Shown here: piece after piece, positions 7,503-16,167 of the stretch
How positions within the stretch are numbered: position 1 is the first letter of the stretch
Layout: every line of letters starts with the position of its first letter
DNA from: Asticcacaulis sp. AC466
GTDB taxonomy: Bacteria > Pseudomonadota > Alphaproteobacteria > Caulobacterales > Caulobacteraceae
DNA length: 64,000 nt
Reading direction: 5' to 3'
Assembly: GCF_000495815.1 (NCBI RefSeq)
Contig: NZ_AWGE01000009.1
Span: 62,001 to 126,000 of the forward strand
Made by a program: the position numbers and the translations under genes
Notes under the pieces: model-generated
Database searches by the model: none
What the model saw: only the letters and a program-made list of their open reading frames with translations
What the model was told of the DNA's origin: nothing

Positions 7503-8804
7503 TCAGCCGAAAACGCGGGTGAAGATCGTATCGACGTGCTTGGTATGGTAGTCCAGGTTGAAGAACGGCTCGAGCTGTTCGCGCGTAAAGAACTTGGACA
7601 CGTCTTCATCGGCTGCCAGGAAGTCGAGGAAATTGCCTTCGCCGCGCCACACCTTCATGGCATTGCGCTGTACGGCGGCATAGGACTCTTCACGCGACAT
7701 GCCTTTTTGCGTCATGGCCAGCATGACACGTTGGCTGTGCACCAGGCCGCCCAGGCGGTTCAGGTTCTTTTCCATGTTGGCCGGATAAATAAGAAGGTTA
7801 TCAACCACATTGGCCAGGCGCCTCAAGGCAAAGTCGAGGTGGATGGTGGCGTCGGGGGCGATGCCGCGTTCGACCGATGAATGGCTGATATCGCGCTCAT
7901 GCCACAGGGCGACATTTTCCATGGCGGGGACGACGGCCGATCGGACGAGACGGGCCAGGCCGGTCAGGTTTTCGGTCAGGACTGGGTTGCGCTTGTGCGG
8001 CATGGCCGAAGAGCCCTTTTGACCTGCCGAGAAAAACTCCTCGACTTCCAGCACTTCGGTGCGCTGCAAATGGCGGATTTCGGTGGCCAGGCGCTCGACC
8101 GAGGACGCCACGACGCCGAGCGCCGCGAAATAGGCGGCGTGACGGTCGCGCGGGATGACCTGGGTCGAGACCGGCTCCACCGCCAGGCCCATCTTTTCGG
8201 CGACATAGGCTTCTACCTCTGGCGACACGTTGGCGAAGGTGCCGACCGCGCCGGAGATGGCGCAAGTCGAGATTTCCTCCCGCGCGGTTTCCAGGCGTTT
8301 ACGGGCGCGGCTGAACTCGGCGTAGTAGCCGGCCAGCTTGAGACCGAAGGTCACTGGTTCGGCGTGGATGCCATGCGAACGGCCGACAGTCGGGGTGAAC
8401 TTGTGTTCCAGCGCGCGCTTTTTCAACGCTGCCAGCACCAGATCGACATCCTCGATGAGCAGGTCGGTCGATTTTTGCAGTTGTACGGCAAAACAGGTGT
8501 CCAGCACGTCCGAAGAGGTCATGCCCTGGTGCAGGAAGCGCGCTTCCGGCCCGACGATTTCCGACACGTGGGTCAGGAAGGCGATGACGTCATGCTTCAC
8601 GGTGCGTTCGATCTCATCGATGCGGTCGGCGTCGAAATCTGCATCCTTTCCCTTTTCCCACAAGGTTTGCGCCGCTTCGGCCGGGATGACGCCAAGCTCG
8701 GCCATCTTGGTGGCCGCATGGGCTTCGATCTCGAACCAGATCTTGTACTTCATGGCCGCATCCCAGATGGCGGCGGCTTCCTTGCGGGCGTAACGAGAAA
8801 TCAT
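7503..8804 (-). CDS. purB: Adenylosuccinate lyase PurB
   Basis: Cleaves SAICAR and adenylosuccinate, releasing fumarate, in two steps of purine synthesis. It has 433 residues from the ATG at 8804 (MISRYARKEAAAIWD), the usual PurB opening. Signature elements of the fumarase/aspartase superfamily: TSSDVLDT near residue 88, GRSHGIHAEP with the catalytic histidine near 142, and GSSAMPHKRNP, the flexible signature loop, near 263. Longer frames upstream are not conserved. Fits the purine cluster on this strand; followed closely by the oxygenase-like gene. Confidence 0.97.
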   Translation of the reverse strand: MISRYARKEAAAIWDAAMKYKIWFEIEAHAATKMAELGVIPAEAAQTLWEKGKDADFDADRIDEIERTVKHDVIAFLTHVSEIVGPEARFLHQGMTSSDVLDTCFAVQLQKSTDLLIEDVDLVLAALKKRALEHKFTPTVGRSHGIHAEPVTFGLKLAGYYAEFSRARKRLETAREEISTCAISGAVGTFANVSPEVEAYVAEKMGLAVEPVSTQVIPRDRHAAYFAALGVVASSVERLATEIRHLQRTEVLEVEEFFSAGQKGSSAMPHKRNPVLTENLTGLARLVRSAVVPAMENVALWHERDISHSSVERGIAPDATIHLDFALRRLANVVDNLLIYPANMEKNLNRLGGLVHSQRVMLAMTQKGMSREESYAAVQRNAMKVWRGEGNFLDFLAADEDVSKFFTREQLEPFFNLDYHTKHVDTIFTRVFG

Positions 8805-9009
8805 GGCGGGACCCTGTCTGTAAAAAGATGCGCTGGGAATGGGAACAGGGCGCTGCAATGTCAAGCCTAAAAGCGTTGCAGGCACGTTCAGGCGTCGGAT
8901 TAAAATCGGGGTTAATTTACCCTAATAGAGTGTGCAGGCTTGGCGTTAAGGTTTACAAAGGGTTAATTTTGGGTTGTTTTTTAGATTCCTACTCCTGAGG
9001 GCCGTTGCT

Positions 9010-10341
9010 GTGCGCAAGCTTTTTCTGAAATCCGGCGCCGCCGTTATCGTTCTGGCCGGCCTGTCCCTGGCCGTGCCCGTTTTCGCCACGGTGGATGCTG
9101 TCGCATCAGCCAAGCCCGCCGTGCCGCCCGTCTCAAAGCAGTTCCGCAAAGAATCGCGCGACGTCGCGGTCAAAACGCTGGATGTGGTTCAAACCGGCGC
9201 CGGTGACGAAGCCTATGACGGGCAGGCGCAAGGCGATCGTCACGTCGAACAGGTCATCGCCATGACCGCGCAACAGGCGGCGGCTCAGCCCATCGCCTGT
9301 CCGAAGGGCGATATCAATTCGCCGGAGTGGCAACAGGTGCCGGAGGAATTGCGGCGCAATGCCATTCCGGGCCAGTGTTTTTCACGGCTGATGCGTGCAC
9401 CGAAGGTGGAAACCTACCGCGAACACGTCATGGTTCAACCGGAACGCACGGAAACCCGCACCGTGCCGCCGGTCATCGAAATGGTCGAGGAAACCGTGGT
9501 CGTGGAACCGGAACGCGTCGAACGCCGCGTGGTGCCGGCCGTCACCCACACCGAAATGGTCGAGGAAGTCGTGAGTCCGGCCAGCTATCGCGAAGAGGTG
9601 GTGCCGCCGCGCTACGAGAAGCGGACCGAACACGTCATGGTCGATGCGCCGCGGCGGGAATGGGAGCGCCATGACGGTGTGCCGTTGGCAGCGCCTATGG
9701 TCACGCCGATAGATCACGCGCCCGTGCGGTATCGCGCCGATGGGACGTTGACCTGGCCCGGTAAAACGCCGCAAAGCGTGCCGGTCGACGACGAAGTGGC
9801 CGACTATATGGCCCATGGAGCGCCGCAAGACGTTTGGTCGCTTGAGCAAGTGCCGGGCGTCTATCAAAAGCGCACGACGCGTGTCGAAGTCACGCCCGAG
9901 CAGGTTCGTCGTGTCGATATTCCGGCCAGGACCCGCCGCGTCAAGCATACCGTCGTCGATGTTGCCGAACACTATGAAGACGTTGTGATACCGGCGGTGA
10001 TAGAAAAGCGCCATGTCAAGAAGGTGGTGCGTGAAGGTCGTACGGAAGCCTACACGGTGCCCGCCGTTTACGATGAGGTCGAACGTGAGCGTGTCGCAGG
10101 CCAGCCAGAGTTGGTGTGGCGCGAAGTGATCTGCGGCAAGAACACGTCGACGCAAAAGATTATGGAAGTGCAGCGCGCCCTGGCCGCCCGGGGGTATCAG
10201 CCGGGACCGATCGATGGACACCTGGGTAAGCAGACCGTCGCGGCCATGCAGAAGTTCCAGGCCGACAACGACCTCCCGCAAGGACAGCCGTCCGTCGAAG
10301 CCGTCAGGTTGCTCGGTGTGCCACTGGTGCCGCTGAAGTAA
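9010..10341 (+). CDS. Exported protein with repeated V/Y-rich strands and C-terminal peptidoglycan-binding domain
   Basis: About 443 residues from a GTG at 9010, chosen because GAGGG lies eight bases upstream and a signal-like hydrophobic stretch (AAVIVLAGLSLAVPVFA) follows. After a linker with two cysteines, residues ~130-225 and ~285-385 contain many short units of the form YREHVMVQPERTE, VVVEPERVERRVVPAV, YREEVVPPRYEKRTEHV and VYDEVERERV, suggestive of a long repetitive beta structure. Residues ~390-440 are a peptidoglycan-binding domain type 1 (VQRALAARGYQPGPIDG followed by TVAAMQKFQ). It is probably a cell-wall-attached periplasmic or outer-membrane-linked protein. The repeat region is not a family I can name. 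Confidence 0.7.
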   Translation: MRKLFLKSGAAVIVLAGLSLAVPVFATVDAVASAKPAVPPVSKQFRKESRDVAVKTLDVVQTGAGDEAYDGQAQGDRHVEQVIAMTAQQAAAQPIACPKGDINSPEWQQVPEELRRNAIPGQCFSRLMRAPKVETYREHVMVQPERTETRTVPPVIEMVEETVVVEPERVERRVVPAVTHTEMVEEVVSPASYREEVVPPRYEKRTEHVMVDAPRREWERHDGVPLAAPMVTPIDHAPVRYRADGTLTWPGKTPQSVPVDDEVADYMAHGAPQDVWSLEQVPGVYQKRTTRVEVTPEQVRRVDIPARTRRVKHTVVDVAEHYEDVVIPAVIEKRHVKKVVREGRTEAYTVPAVYDEVERERVAGQPELVWREVICGKNTSTQKIMEVQRALAARGYQPGPIDGHLGKQTVAAMQKFQADNDLPQGQPSVEAVRLLGVPLVPLK

Positions 10342-10446
10342 GCGTTGGGTATAGCAAAAAAATAGTACAAATTGTGCAGGCGGCGCGTTTTGGGGTTCAA
10401 AGCGCGCCGTTTCCATGTCTAACTTCCGGAAAACAGGGAGACAGAC

Positions 10447-12918
10447 ATGAACCGCCGCGAATTGTTCAAAACCATCAGTGCTGCCGCTTTTGTGGCCGGT
10501 GTATCCGGCCCGGTATCAAGCCAGGCTTTCGCCCAGCCTGTGTCGCCCGTGCCCGACACTCACGCCACGACAGCCAATCCGCGTGAGGTCTTGTCGCTCA
10601 ATACCGGATGGCGGTTCCATATGGGCGACATAGCTATGCCGCTTTTGGTAACCCATGAAGACACCTACAATTCTGCCAAGGCGGGCAGGGCGCGCGGCGC
10701 CGCCAGCCCCACCTATGACGATGCCGGCTGGGATCGGATAACCCTGCCGCATGATTTCGCCAGCTTCCAGCCGATCGTGGCGGACGCCAATGTCGATCAG
10801 GGCTATCGAAAGCGCGGCATCGCCTGGTATCGCAATCACCTGAAATTCACACCGGCCGACAAGGGGCGGCACATTGAATTACAACTCGATGGCATTGCGA
10901 CCTTCGCCACGGTCTGGTTCAACGGGACGCTGGTGGCGCGAAACTGGAGCGGGTACAACTCGACCTATATCGACCTGACGCCCTATGCGACCTATGGCGA
11001 TGCTTGGAACGTTCTGGTCGTGCGGGTGGATGCCGAGGCTATGGAGGGCTGGTGGTACGAAGGGGCCGGCATATATCGTGACGCCTGGATCGTAAAACGC
11101 GACGCCTTGCATATCGCAACTGACGGCGCGTTCGCTCATCCGGTTCCATCGCCCGATGGCCCCGCTGACTGGAAGATCCCGGTGGAGGTCACCCTAAATA
11201 ACGCAGGACAGGCGACCGGTCAGGTCACCGTAGTCAGCGAGTTGTGGGACGATACCGTCGGGCTGCTGGTGCAGGACAAGGTGACGGCGACGGTATCGCC
11301 GCTTGGGCAGGCACTCGCGCACCTGACTTTGCACCATAACCGTCCGCGCCTATGGAGCCCGGCCGATCCCCAGCTCTACCGGGTCGAAACCTATATTCTG
11401 GATGGCGACAAAACGCTGGATAAGGTGACGACGACGTGTGGGTTCCGCACCGAACGTTTCGACGCGCAAAAGGGCTTTTTCCTCAATGACACACATATGA
11501 AGCTGAAAGGTGTCTGTCTGCACCAGGATCATGCCGGCGTCGGTACGGCGGTGCCGGACGGCGTGATCGATTTCCGTCTGCGCAAGCTGAAGGCATTGGG
11601 ATGTAACGCCATCCGGTTTTCGCATAACGCCCAGAACAAGGCATTGATGGATGCCTGCGACCGACATGGCTTTTTGGTCATGGCGGAAAACCGCAATTTC
11701 AATGCCTCGCCCGACTACCTGGCGCAACTGGAATGGCTGGTCCGGCGCGATCGCAATCACCCCAGCATCATTCTGTGGTCCGTGTTCAACGAGGAACCGA
11801 TGCAGGCAACCGAGCAGGGATATGAGATGGTTCGCCGCATGAGCGCGGTGGTGAAGGCGCTCGACACGACACGACCTGTGACGGCGGCAATGAATGGCGG
11901 TCTGGATGCACCTTTAAGCGTCGCGCACGCCGTCGATGTCGTCGGTATCAATTATCAGCAGGACAAGTACGACCTGTTCCATACGGCGCATCCTAATATT
12001 CCGGTCTCGTCGTCGGAAGATACGTCCGCCTTCATGACGCGTGGCGAATATATATCCAACAAAGACAAGCACATCATGGCGTCCTATGACGACGAAGCGG
12101 CGCCATGGGGTGAAACCCACCGGGCGGCGTGGAAGGCGGTCGCGGAACGGGATTACATTGCCGGTCAATTTGTCTGGACAGGCTTTGATTATCACGGCGA
12201 ACCGACGCCATTCACCTTTCCGTCCAACAGTTCCTATTTCGGCATCATGGACCTGTGCGGCTTCGAAAAGGCCGCCTTCTATATTCACCAGGCGCAGTGG
12301 ATCAACGACACGCCCGTCCTGGCGCTTGTGCCGCACTGGAACTGGAAGTCCGGCGATAAGGTGCGCGTGATGGCCTGCACCAATCTTGATGAGGTGGAGT
12401 TGCTTGTAAATGGCAAGTTGGCGGGGCGCCAGGCAGGTAACCGGTTTGAGATGAACTATTGGACAGTGCCCTATGCACCCGGCCACATCGAGGCGCGGGG
12501 CTATCGCAAAGGCAAGCTGGTCAAGGCCGTGCGCGTTGAGACAACGGGCCCAGCGATAGCTTTAAGGCTGATTGCGGATCGCAAGTCATTGTCCGCAACC
12601 GGCCTCGATGCCCAGCCGGTCCGCGTCGAAGCCGTGGATGCCAAGGGCCGTTCGGTGCCGCTGGCGCAGGACAGGGTGACCTTCGAAATCGATGACGGCG
12701 CGATTATCGGTCTGGGGAATGGCGACCCGACCAGCCTCGAACCCGAAAAAGGCAATGTCCGTTCTTTGTTCAATGGCCTGGCCCAAGTGATTGTTCAGGC
12801 GGGCGGCAAGGCTGGCACGCTTCGGCTGCGCGCCACCGCACCGGGGCTTAAGGCGGCGGACCTGATCATTCCCGTCACGGCTGCCCGGCCTTTGGCCTCT
12901 CAGGCGACAAAAGCCTGA
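10447..12918 (+). CDS. Tat-exported GH2-family beta-galactosidase-like glycoside hydrolase
   Basis: 823 residues. It opens with a twin-arginine type signal (MNRRELFKTISAAAFVAG ... QAFAQ). The order is that of GH2: an N-terminal jelly-roll (WYRNHLKF, GIATFATVWFNG), an immunoglobulin-like domain, then a TIM barrel with LKGVCLHQDHAGVG, the acid/base glutamate in VFNEEP near residue 455, and the probable nucleophile glutamate in VSSSEDTS near 520. FVWTGFDYHGEPTPF follows, and the C-terminus holds additional Ig-like domains (DUF4982-like and a Big-type domain). GGGAG precedes the ATG. It is most likely a periplasmic beta-galactosidase or related exo-glycosidase; the sugar cannot be read. No transporter or regulator of a polysaccharide locus is adjacent. 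Confidence 0.87.
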   Translation: MNRRELFKTISAAAFVAGVSGPVSSQAFAQPVSPVPDTHATTANPREVLSLNTGWRFHMGDIAMPLLVTHEDTYNSAKAGRARGAASPTYDDAGWDRITLPHDFASFQPIVADANVDQGYRKRGIAWYRNHLKFTPADKGRHIELQLDGIATFATVWFNGTLVARNWSGYNSTYIDLTPYATYGDAWNVLVVRVDAEAMEGWWYEGAGIYRDAWIVKRDALHIATDGAFAHPVPSPDGPADWKIPVEVTLNNAGQATGQVTVVSELWDDTVGLLVQDKVTATVSPLGQALAHLTLHHNRPRLWSPADPQLYRVETYILDGDKTLDKVTTTCGFRTERFDAQKGFFLNDTHMKLKGVCLHQDHAGVGTAVPDGVIDFRLRKLKALGCNAIRFSHNAQNKALMDACDRHGFLVMAENRNFNASPDYLAQLEWLVRRDRNHPSIILWSVFNEEPMQATEQGYEMVRRMSAVVKALDTTRPVTAAMNGGLDAPLSVAHAVDVVGINYQQDKYDLFHTAHPNIPVSSSEDTSAFMTRGEYISNKDKHIMASYDDEAAPWGETHRAAWKAVAERDYIAGQFVWTGFDYHGEPTPFTFPSNSSYFGIMDLCGFEKAAFYIHQAQWINDTPVLALVPHWNWKSGDKVRVMACTNLDEVELLVNGKLAGRQAGNRFEMNYWTVPYAPGHIEARGYRKGKLVKAVRVETTGPAIALRLIADRKSLSATGLDAQPVRVEAVDAKGRSVPLAQDRVTFEIDDGAIIGLGNGDPTSLEPEKGNVRSLFNGLAQVIVQAGGKAGTLRLRATAPGLKAADLIIPVTAARPLASQATKA

Positions 12919-13085
12919 CAGGGCTGCGTAGTGCGGCGATGGACCCGGCAGGACCGGATGACGCTTAAGTCCTGGATACGGATAAGTTGCGATTGACTTG
13001 CAAAGGTGGTCTGCGCGGCTGCCCCGCCCGCGCTGGGAACGCGACAGACACCGATGGTGGGGCCGGCTTCAGCATCCAAAGGAAA

Positions 13086-13115
13086 CGGTGCCTCATCCTC
13101 GTGGATGAGGCACCG
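13086..13115. terminator. 13-bp stem hairpin (probable terminator of the DUF2798 gene)
   Basis: CGGTGCCTCATCC at 13086-13098 pairs perfectly with GGATGAGGCACCG at 13103-13115 around a four-base loop. It lies 14 bases beyond the DUF2798 stop on the minus strand, where it is followed by TTTCCTTT, and about 170 bases after the GH2 stop on the plus strand. A role in ending transcription from either side is likely. Confidence 0.7.
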
Positions 13116-13128
13116 CCTTCGTTTGCGT

Positions 13129-13374
13129 CTACCCGTGTGAGGGCGCGACAAGCATGGCGACGAGGCGTCTGACCAATGGCAGGGCCAACAACAGGGTCGG
13201 AAAGGCGATAACCCATGACATGCCCCATGCGGCCATCCAGCAGGCGGCAAAATTGTTGGCGAGCCCAATGTTTTTAAAGGTGGAAATAGCCGACACAACA
13301 AAAGTCATCATGACCGACAACAGCAGGGGCATGACAAGAGTGGCATATCTGGCAGGTAGTTTCGTAAGCTTCAT
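13129..13374 (-). CDS. DUF2798 family small membrane protein
   Basis: 81 residues from the ATG at 13374 (MKLTKLPARYATLVMPLLLS). Two transmembrane segments, around residues 12-32 and 46-68, separated by a short stretch with GLANNFAACWMAAW, and a basic RRLVAML tail; this is the size and layout of DUF2798 proteins, which are uncharacterised inner-membrane proteins. It stands alone between the GH2 gene (convergent) and radC. Function unknown. Confidence 0.75.
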   Translation of the reverse strand: MKLTKLPARYATLVMPLLLSVMMTFVVSAISTFKNIGLANNFAACWMAAWGMSWVIAFPTLLLALPLVRRLVAMLVAPSHG

Positions 13375-13591
13375 CTCTATCTCACTTGATAAGATGGGAT
13401 CGTCTTTTGCTAAACGTGCACCACTCCAGCCGGTTGTGGCCAGAGTAACCCGGATCAAGACGATCCCAAGGTTAGGGTGCGTTGCCTGACGTTAGACGCT
13501 TACGATCGTGTATAACTACGATATAACGCACTTATCATGAGACGAACACTTCGGCTATAGTCCACGCGAAATATTGGAGCGAGCGCAACGG

Positions 13592-14323
13592 CTAGAAGGC
13601 GCCAATTTGCTTCAGGCTGGTGACGCCTTCGCGGCCAACGATCAGGTGATCATGTATGGTGATCTTGAGCGGTTTACCCGCCGCCACGATCAGCTTCGTC
13701 ATATCTATATCCCCCTGAGACGGCATGGGGTCGCCGGAAGGATGGTTATGGACCAGGATCACGTTGCTTGACGACAGTTCCAGCGCGCGCCGCATGATTT
13801 CGCGTGGATAGGCCGGCGCGTGATCGACCGTGCCGTGTCCCATGATTTCGTCGGCGATCAACTGGTTCTTCTTGTCGAGGAAGAGGATGCGGAACTGCTC
13901 ACGCGGTTCATGCGCCAGGGTCACCTTCAGGTAGGCTATAAGGGCGGACCAGCTTGAGATGACGGTTGAACGTTTCAGAGGCTCGGCGATCATGCGCCGG
14001 GTCGCTTCGAACATCAGCGCCAGGTCGAGTGCGATGTCCGGCGTCATTTTCAACGCCTTGCCCTTGTTGTCGAGCGCGGAGACCTGCAACATGTCCTCCA
14101 GCGGGGCAGACAAGACGGCGGGCAGCGCGCCGAAACGCGCAATCAGTGCCTTGGCCAGGGGCTTCACATCACGTTGCGGAATGGAACGGAACAGACAGAG
14201 TTCGAGCAATTCGTAGTCGGGCAGGGCGGAAACGCCACCCGCCCGCGCACGCTGGCGCAGGCGATTGCGATGACCGCCGTGATCGGGCAGGGCCACATCG
14301 CCGCCATCCCCTCCGTCGGACAT
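13592..14323 (-). CDS. radC: RadC family JAB/MPN-domain protein
   Basis: 243 residues from the ATG at 14323, one base past the map stop, so it is coupled to map. The N-terminal part holds a helix-hairpin-helix-like region (LPDYELLELCLFRSIPQRD ... LIARFGALPAVLS). The C-terminal domain carries the complete JAMM metal motif HNHPSGDPMPSQGDID, preceded by the conserved LFLDKKNQLI. RadC proteins were named for a repair phenotype that has since been questioned; their true activity is unsettled. The map-radC pairing is common in alphaproteobacteria. Confidence 0.92.
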   Translation of the reverse strand: MSDGGDGGDVALPDHGGHRNRLRQRARAGGVSALPDYELLELCLFRSIPQRDVKPLAKALIARFGALPAVLSAPLEDMLQVSALDNKGKALKMTPDIALDLALMFEATRRMIAEPLKRSTVISSWSALIAYLKVTLAHEPREQFRILFLDKKNQLIADEIMGHGTVDHAPAYPREIMRRALELSSSNVILVHNHPSGDPMPSQGDIDMTKLIVAAGKPLKITIHDHLIVGREGVTSLKQIGAF

Positions 14324-14324
14324 A

Positions 14325-15143
14325 TCAGGCCAGGACAGGATGCGGACGGAATTGGTCGGTCGGTGAGGCGGTGAACAGTTCCACGCCATCGTCCGTGACG
14401 CCGCAACTGTGTTCGCATTGCGCGGTCAGGGTCTTGTCGCGTGTCACGGCGGTCCAGCCGTCGCTGAGCACCTTCACATCGGGCTTGCCGAGATTGATCA
14501 TCGGCTCGACCGTGAAGAACATGCCCTTCTTCAATACCGGACCGGTGCCGGCCTTGCCGAAGTGCAGGACATTGGGATTGTCGTGGAACACACGCCCCAC
14601 CCCGTGGCCGCAGAAGTCGCGGACGACCGAACAGCGTTGGGCCTCGGCATATTTTTGAATGGCGTGCGCTATATCGCCAAACGTGTTGCCGGGCTTGATC
14701 TGGGCCAGGCCGAGACGCATGGCTTCGTAGGTGACATCGATCAGACGCTTGGCCTTGGGAGCGACTTCGCCGACTTCATACATGCGCGAATGGTCGCCGT
14801 GCCAGCCATCAATAATGCAGGTGACATCGATATTGGCGATATCGCCTTCGCGCAGCGGCTTGTCGGAGGGGATGCCGTGGCACACCACATGATTGGGCGA
14901 AATGCAGACCGTATTCTGGTAGCCCCGATAGAACAGGCAGGCCGGCAAGCCGCCATTGTCCAGGATGAATTCGCGCGCCAGATCGTCGAGATAGGATGTC
15001 TTCACACCGGGCACCACATAGGGAATCAGCATGTCGAGGCATTCGGCGGCCACCCGGCCGGCCTTGCGCATACCTGCGAAATCTTCATCACTGTGGATGC
15101 GGATGGTGTCGGAGCGGAGCATGAAGTCTGAATCTGTTGTCAT
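14325..15143 (-). CDS. map: Type I methionine aminopeptidase
   Basis: Removes the initiator methionine from nascent proteins. It has 272 residues from the ATG at 15143 (MTTDSDFMLRSDTIRIHSDED). Metal-ligand segments are in place: VVCHGIPSDK, NIDVTCIIDGWHGDHSRMY (two aspartates), VVRDFCGHGVGRVFHD (histidine), MFFTVEPMINLG (glutamate) and SAQCEHS-like TAQCEHSCGVTDDG (glutamate). It is of the short type without an SH3-binding or zinc N-terminal extension. radC follows after one base. Confidence 0.95.
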   Translation of the reverse strand: MTTDSDFMLRSDTIRIHSDEDFAGMRKAGRVAAECLDMLIPYVVPGVKTSYLDDLAREFILDNGGLPACLFYRGYQNTVCISPNHVVCHGIPSDKPLREGDIANIDVTCIIDGWHGDHSRMYEVGEVAPKAKRLIDVTYEAMRLGLAQIKPGNTFGDIAHAIQKYAEAQRCSVVRDFCGHGVGRVFHDNPNVLHFGKAGTGPVLKKGMFFTVEPMINLGKPDVKVLSDGWTAVTRDKTLTAQCEHSCGVTDDGVELFTASPTDQFRPHPVLA

Positions 15144-15212
15144 GGGCGCAATATAATCCGGTCGATGCCGCAAATCCAGTGGGCAGAGGGCTTAAGTTAC
15201 CCACGCCAAATT

Positions 15213-15228
15213 TTAACACTTCGTTAAC
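15213..15228. promoter_or_regulatory. CtrA-type box upstream of mipZ
   Basis: TTAACACTTCGTTAAC reads as TTAA, seven bases, TTAAC: an exact match to the CtrA recognition pattern of Caulobacter relatives. It lies 79 bases before the mipZ start in the gap shared with the divergent map gene. A GANTC (GAGTC) CcrM methylation site occurs near 15275. Binding and regulation are inferred from the sequence match only. Confidence 0.6.
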
Positions 15229-15306
15229 AGCCTCTGGCGGCGCGTCGCGGAAGCGCCTAAATGAGGAGGTCCCGCGAGTCAGTATGCGCAGGGACGGGAG
15301 TGGACT

Positions 15307-16167
15307 ATGTCTAAAGAGCGTTCGGACGCGCGTATTCTAGTTTTCGGCAATGAAAAGGGCGGGGCGGGGAAATCGACCGTTGCCATGCACGTCGCCGTGC
15401 ATCTGCTGCATCTTGGCAAACGCGTTGCCTTTATAGATCTCGACCTGCGCCAGCGTTCGCTGGCCCGTTTCTTTTCCAACCGCGCCAAATGGGCGGCGGC
15501 GAATGAAAAGGTCTTGCCGCAGGCGTTCGAACCGCACCTGCACGATAAGCCCGCTCAATTGCTGAGCCTGCCGGATGCCGAGGCGCGCGCCATCTTCGAC
15601 CGCGCACTGGATGAGGCCATCGAGCAGGCCGACTATATTATCGTCGATACGCCGGGCGGCGATCACGTCCTGTCGCGTCGCGCCCATGCCGTGGCGCACC
15701 AGATTATTACGCCGATGAATGACAGCTTTATCGATTTCGACCTGCTCGGCGAAGTCGATCCCGTCACTCTGGAGGTCAAGCGGCCATCCATTTACGCCGA
15801 AACGGTTTGGAATTCGCGTAAGACGCGCGCCACCTGGGACGGCAAGTCCATTGACTGGATCGTGCTGCGTAACCGTCTGGCGGCCAACGAAGCACGCAAC
15901 CGAAAGCGGGTCGATGAACGCGTTGCGGCCCTGGGCAAGCGGGTCGGTTTTCGTGTCCTGGCTGGCTTGCGCGACCGGGTTATCTATCGTGAATTGTTTC
16001 CGTTCGGCTTGACCGTCGCCGACCTGTCCGGTGATATCCGCCCTGTGGCGGTATCTCTATCGCACATAGCGGCGCGGACGGAACTCAGATCGTTGATGGC
16101 GTCGCTTGGCCTCGAAGCGGGCGATGAGATTCCCGCCGCCGAGGAATACGAGGGCGCGGACGTCTGA
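15307..16167 (+). CDS. mipZ: Division-plane positioning ATPase MipZ
   Basis: A ParA/MinD-type ATPase that forms a bipolar gradient from ParB complexes at the origins and blocks FtsZ ring assembly near the poles. It has 286 residues. The deviant Walker A motif GNEKGGAGKST is at residues 14-24; DLDLRQRSLARFF follows near 44, IIVDTPGGDHVLSRR near 115, and the MipZ-specific MNDSFIDFDLLGEVDPVTLE and DWIVLRNRLAANEARNRKRVDER near 190. The C-terminal RVIYRELFPFGLTVADL is also characteristic. GGGAG precedes the ATG. The stop overlaps the start of the J-domain gene (TGATG). Identity is very strong. Confidence 0.97.
   Translation: MSKERSDARILVFGNEKGGAGKSTVAMHVAVHLLHLGKRVAFIDLDLRQRSLARFFSNRAKWAAANEKVLPQAFEPHLHDKPAQLLSLPDAEARAIFDRALDEAIEQADYIIVDTPGGDHVLSRRAHAVAHQIITPMNDSFIDFDLLGEVDPVTLEVKRPSIYAETVWNSRKTRATWDGKSIDWIVLRNRLAANEARNRKRVDERVAALGKRVGFRVLAGLRDRVIYRELFPFGLTVADLSGDIRPVAVSLSHIAARTELRSLMASLGLEAGDEIPAAEEYEGADV

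Noticed and set aside
8905-8965. Several TTAA words upstream of the peptidoglycan-binding protein gene as CtrA boxes
   Set aside because: The nearest pairs are spaced by eight or thirteen bases, not seven; AT-rich promoter sequence explains them.
9382-10416. Long minus-strand open frame opposite the peptidoglycan-binding protein gene
   Set aside because: His/Arg-rich nonsense typical of an antisense shadow; the plus strand has a signal and a recognisable domain.
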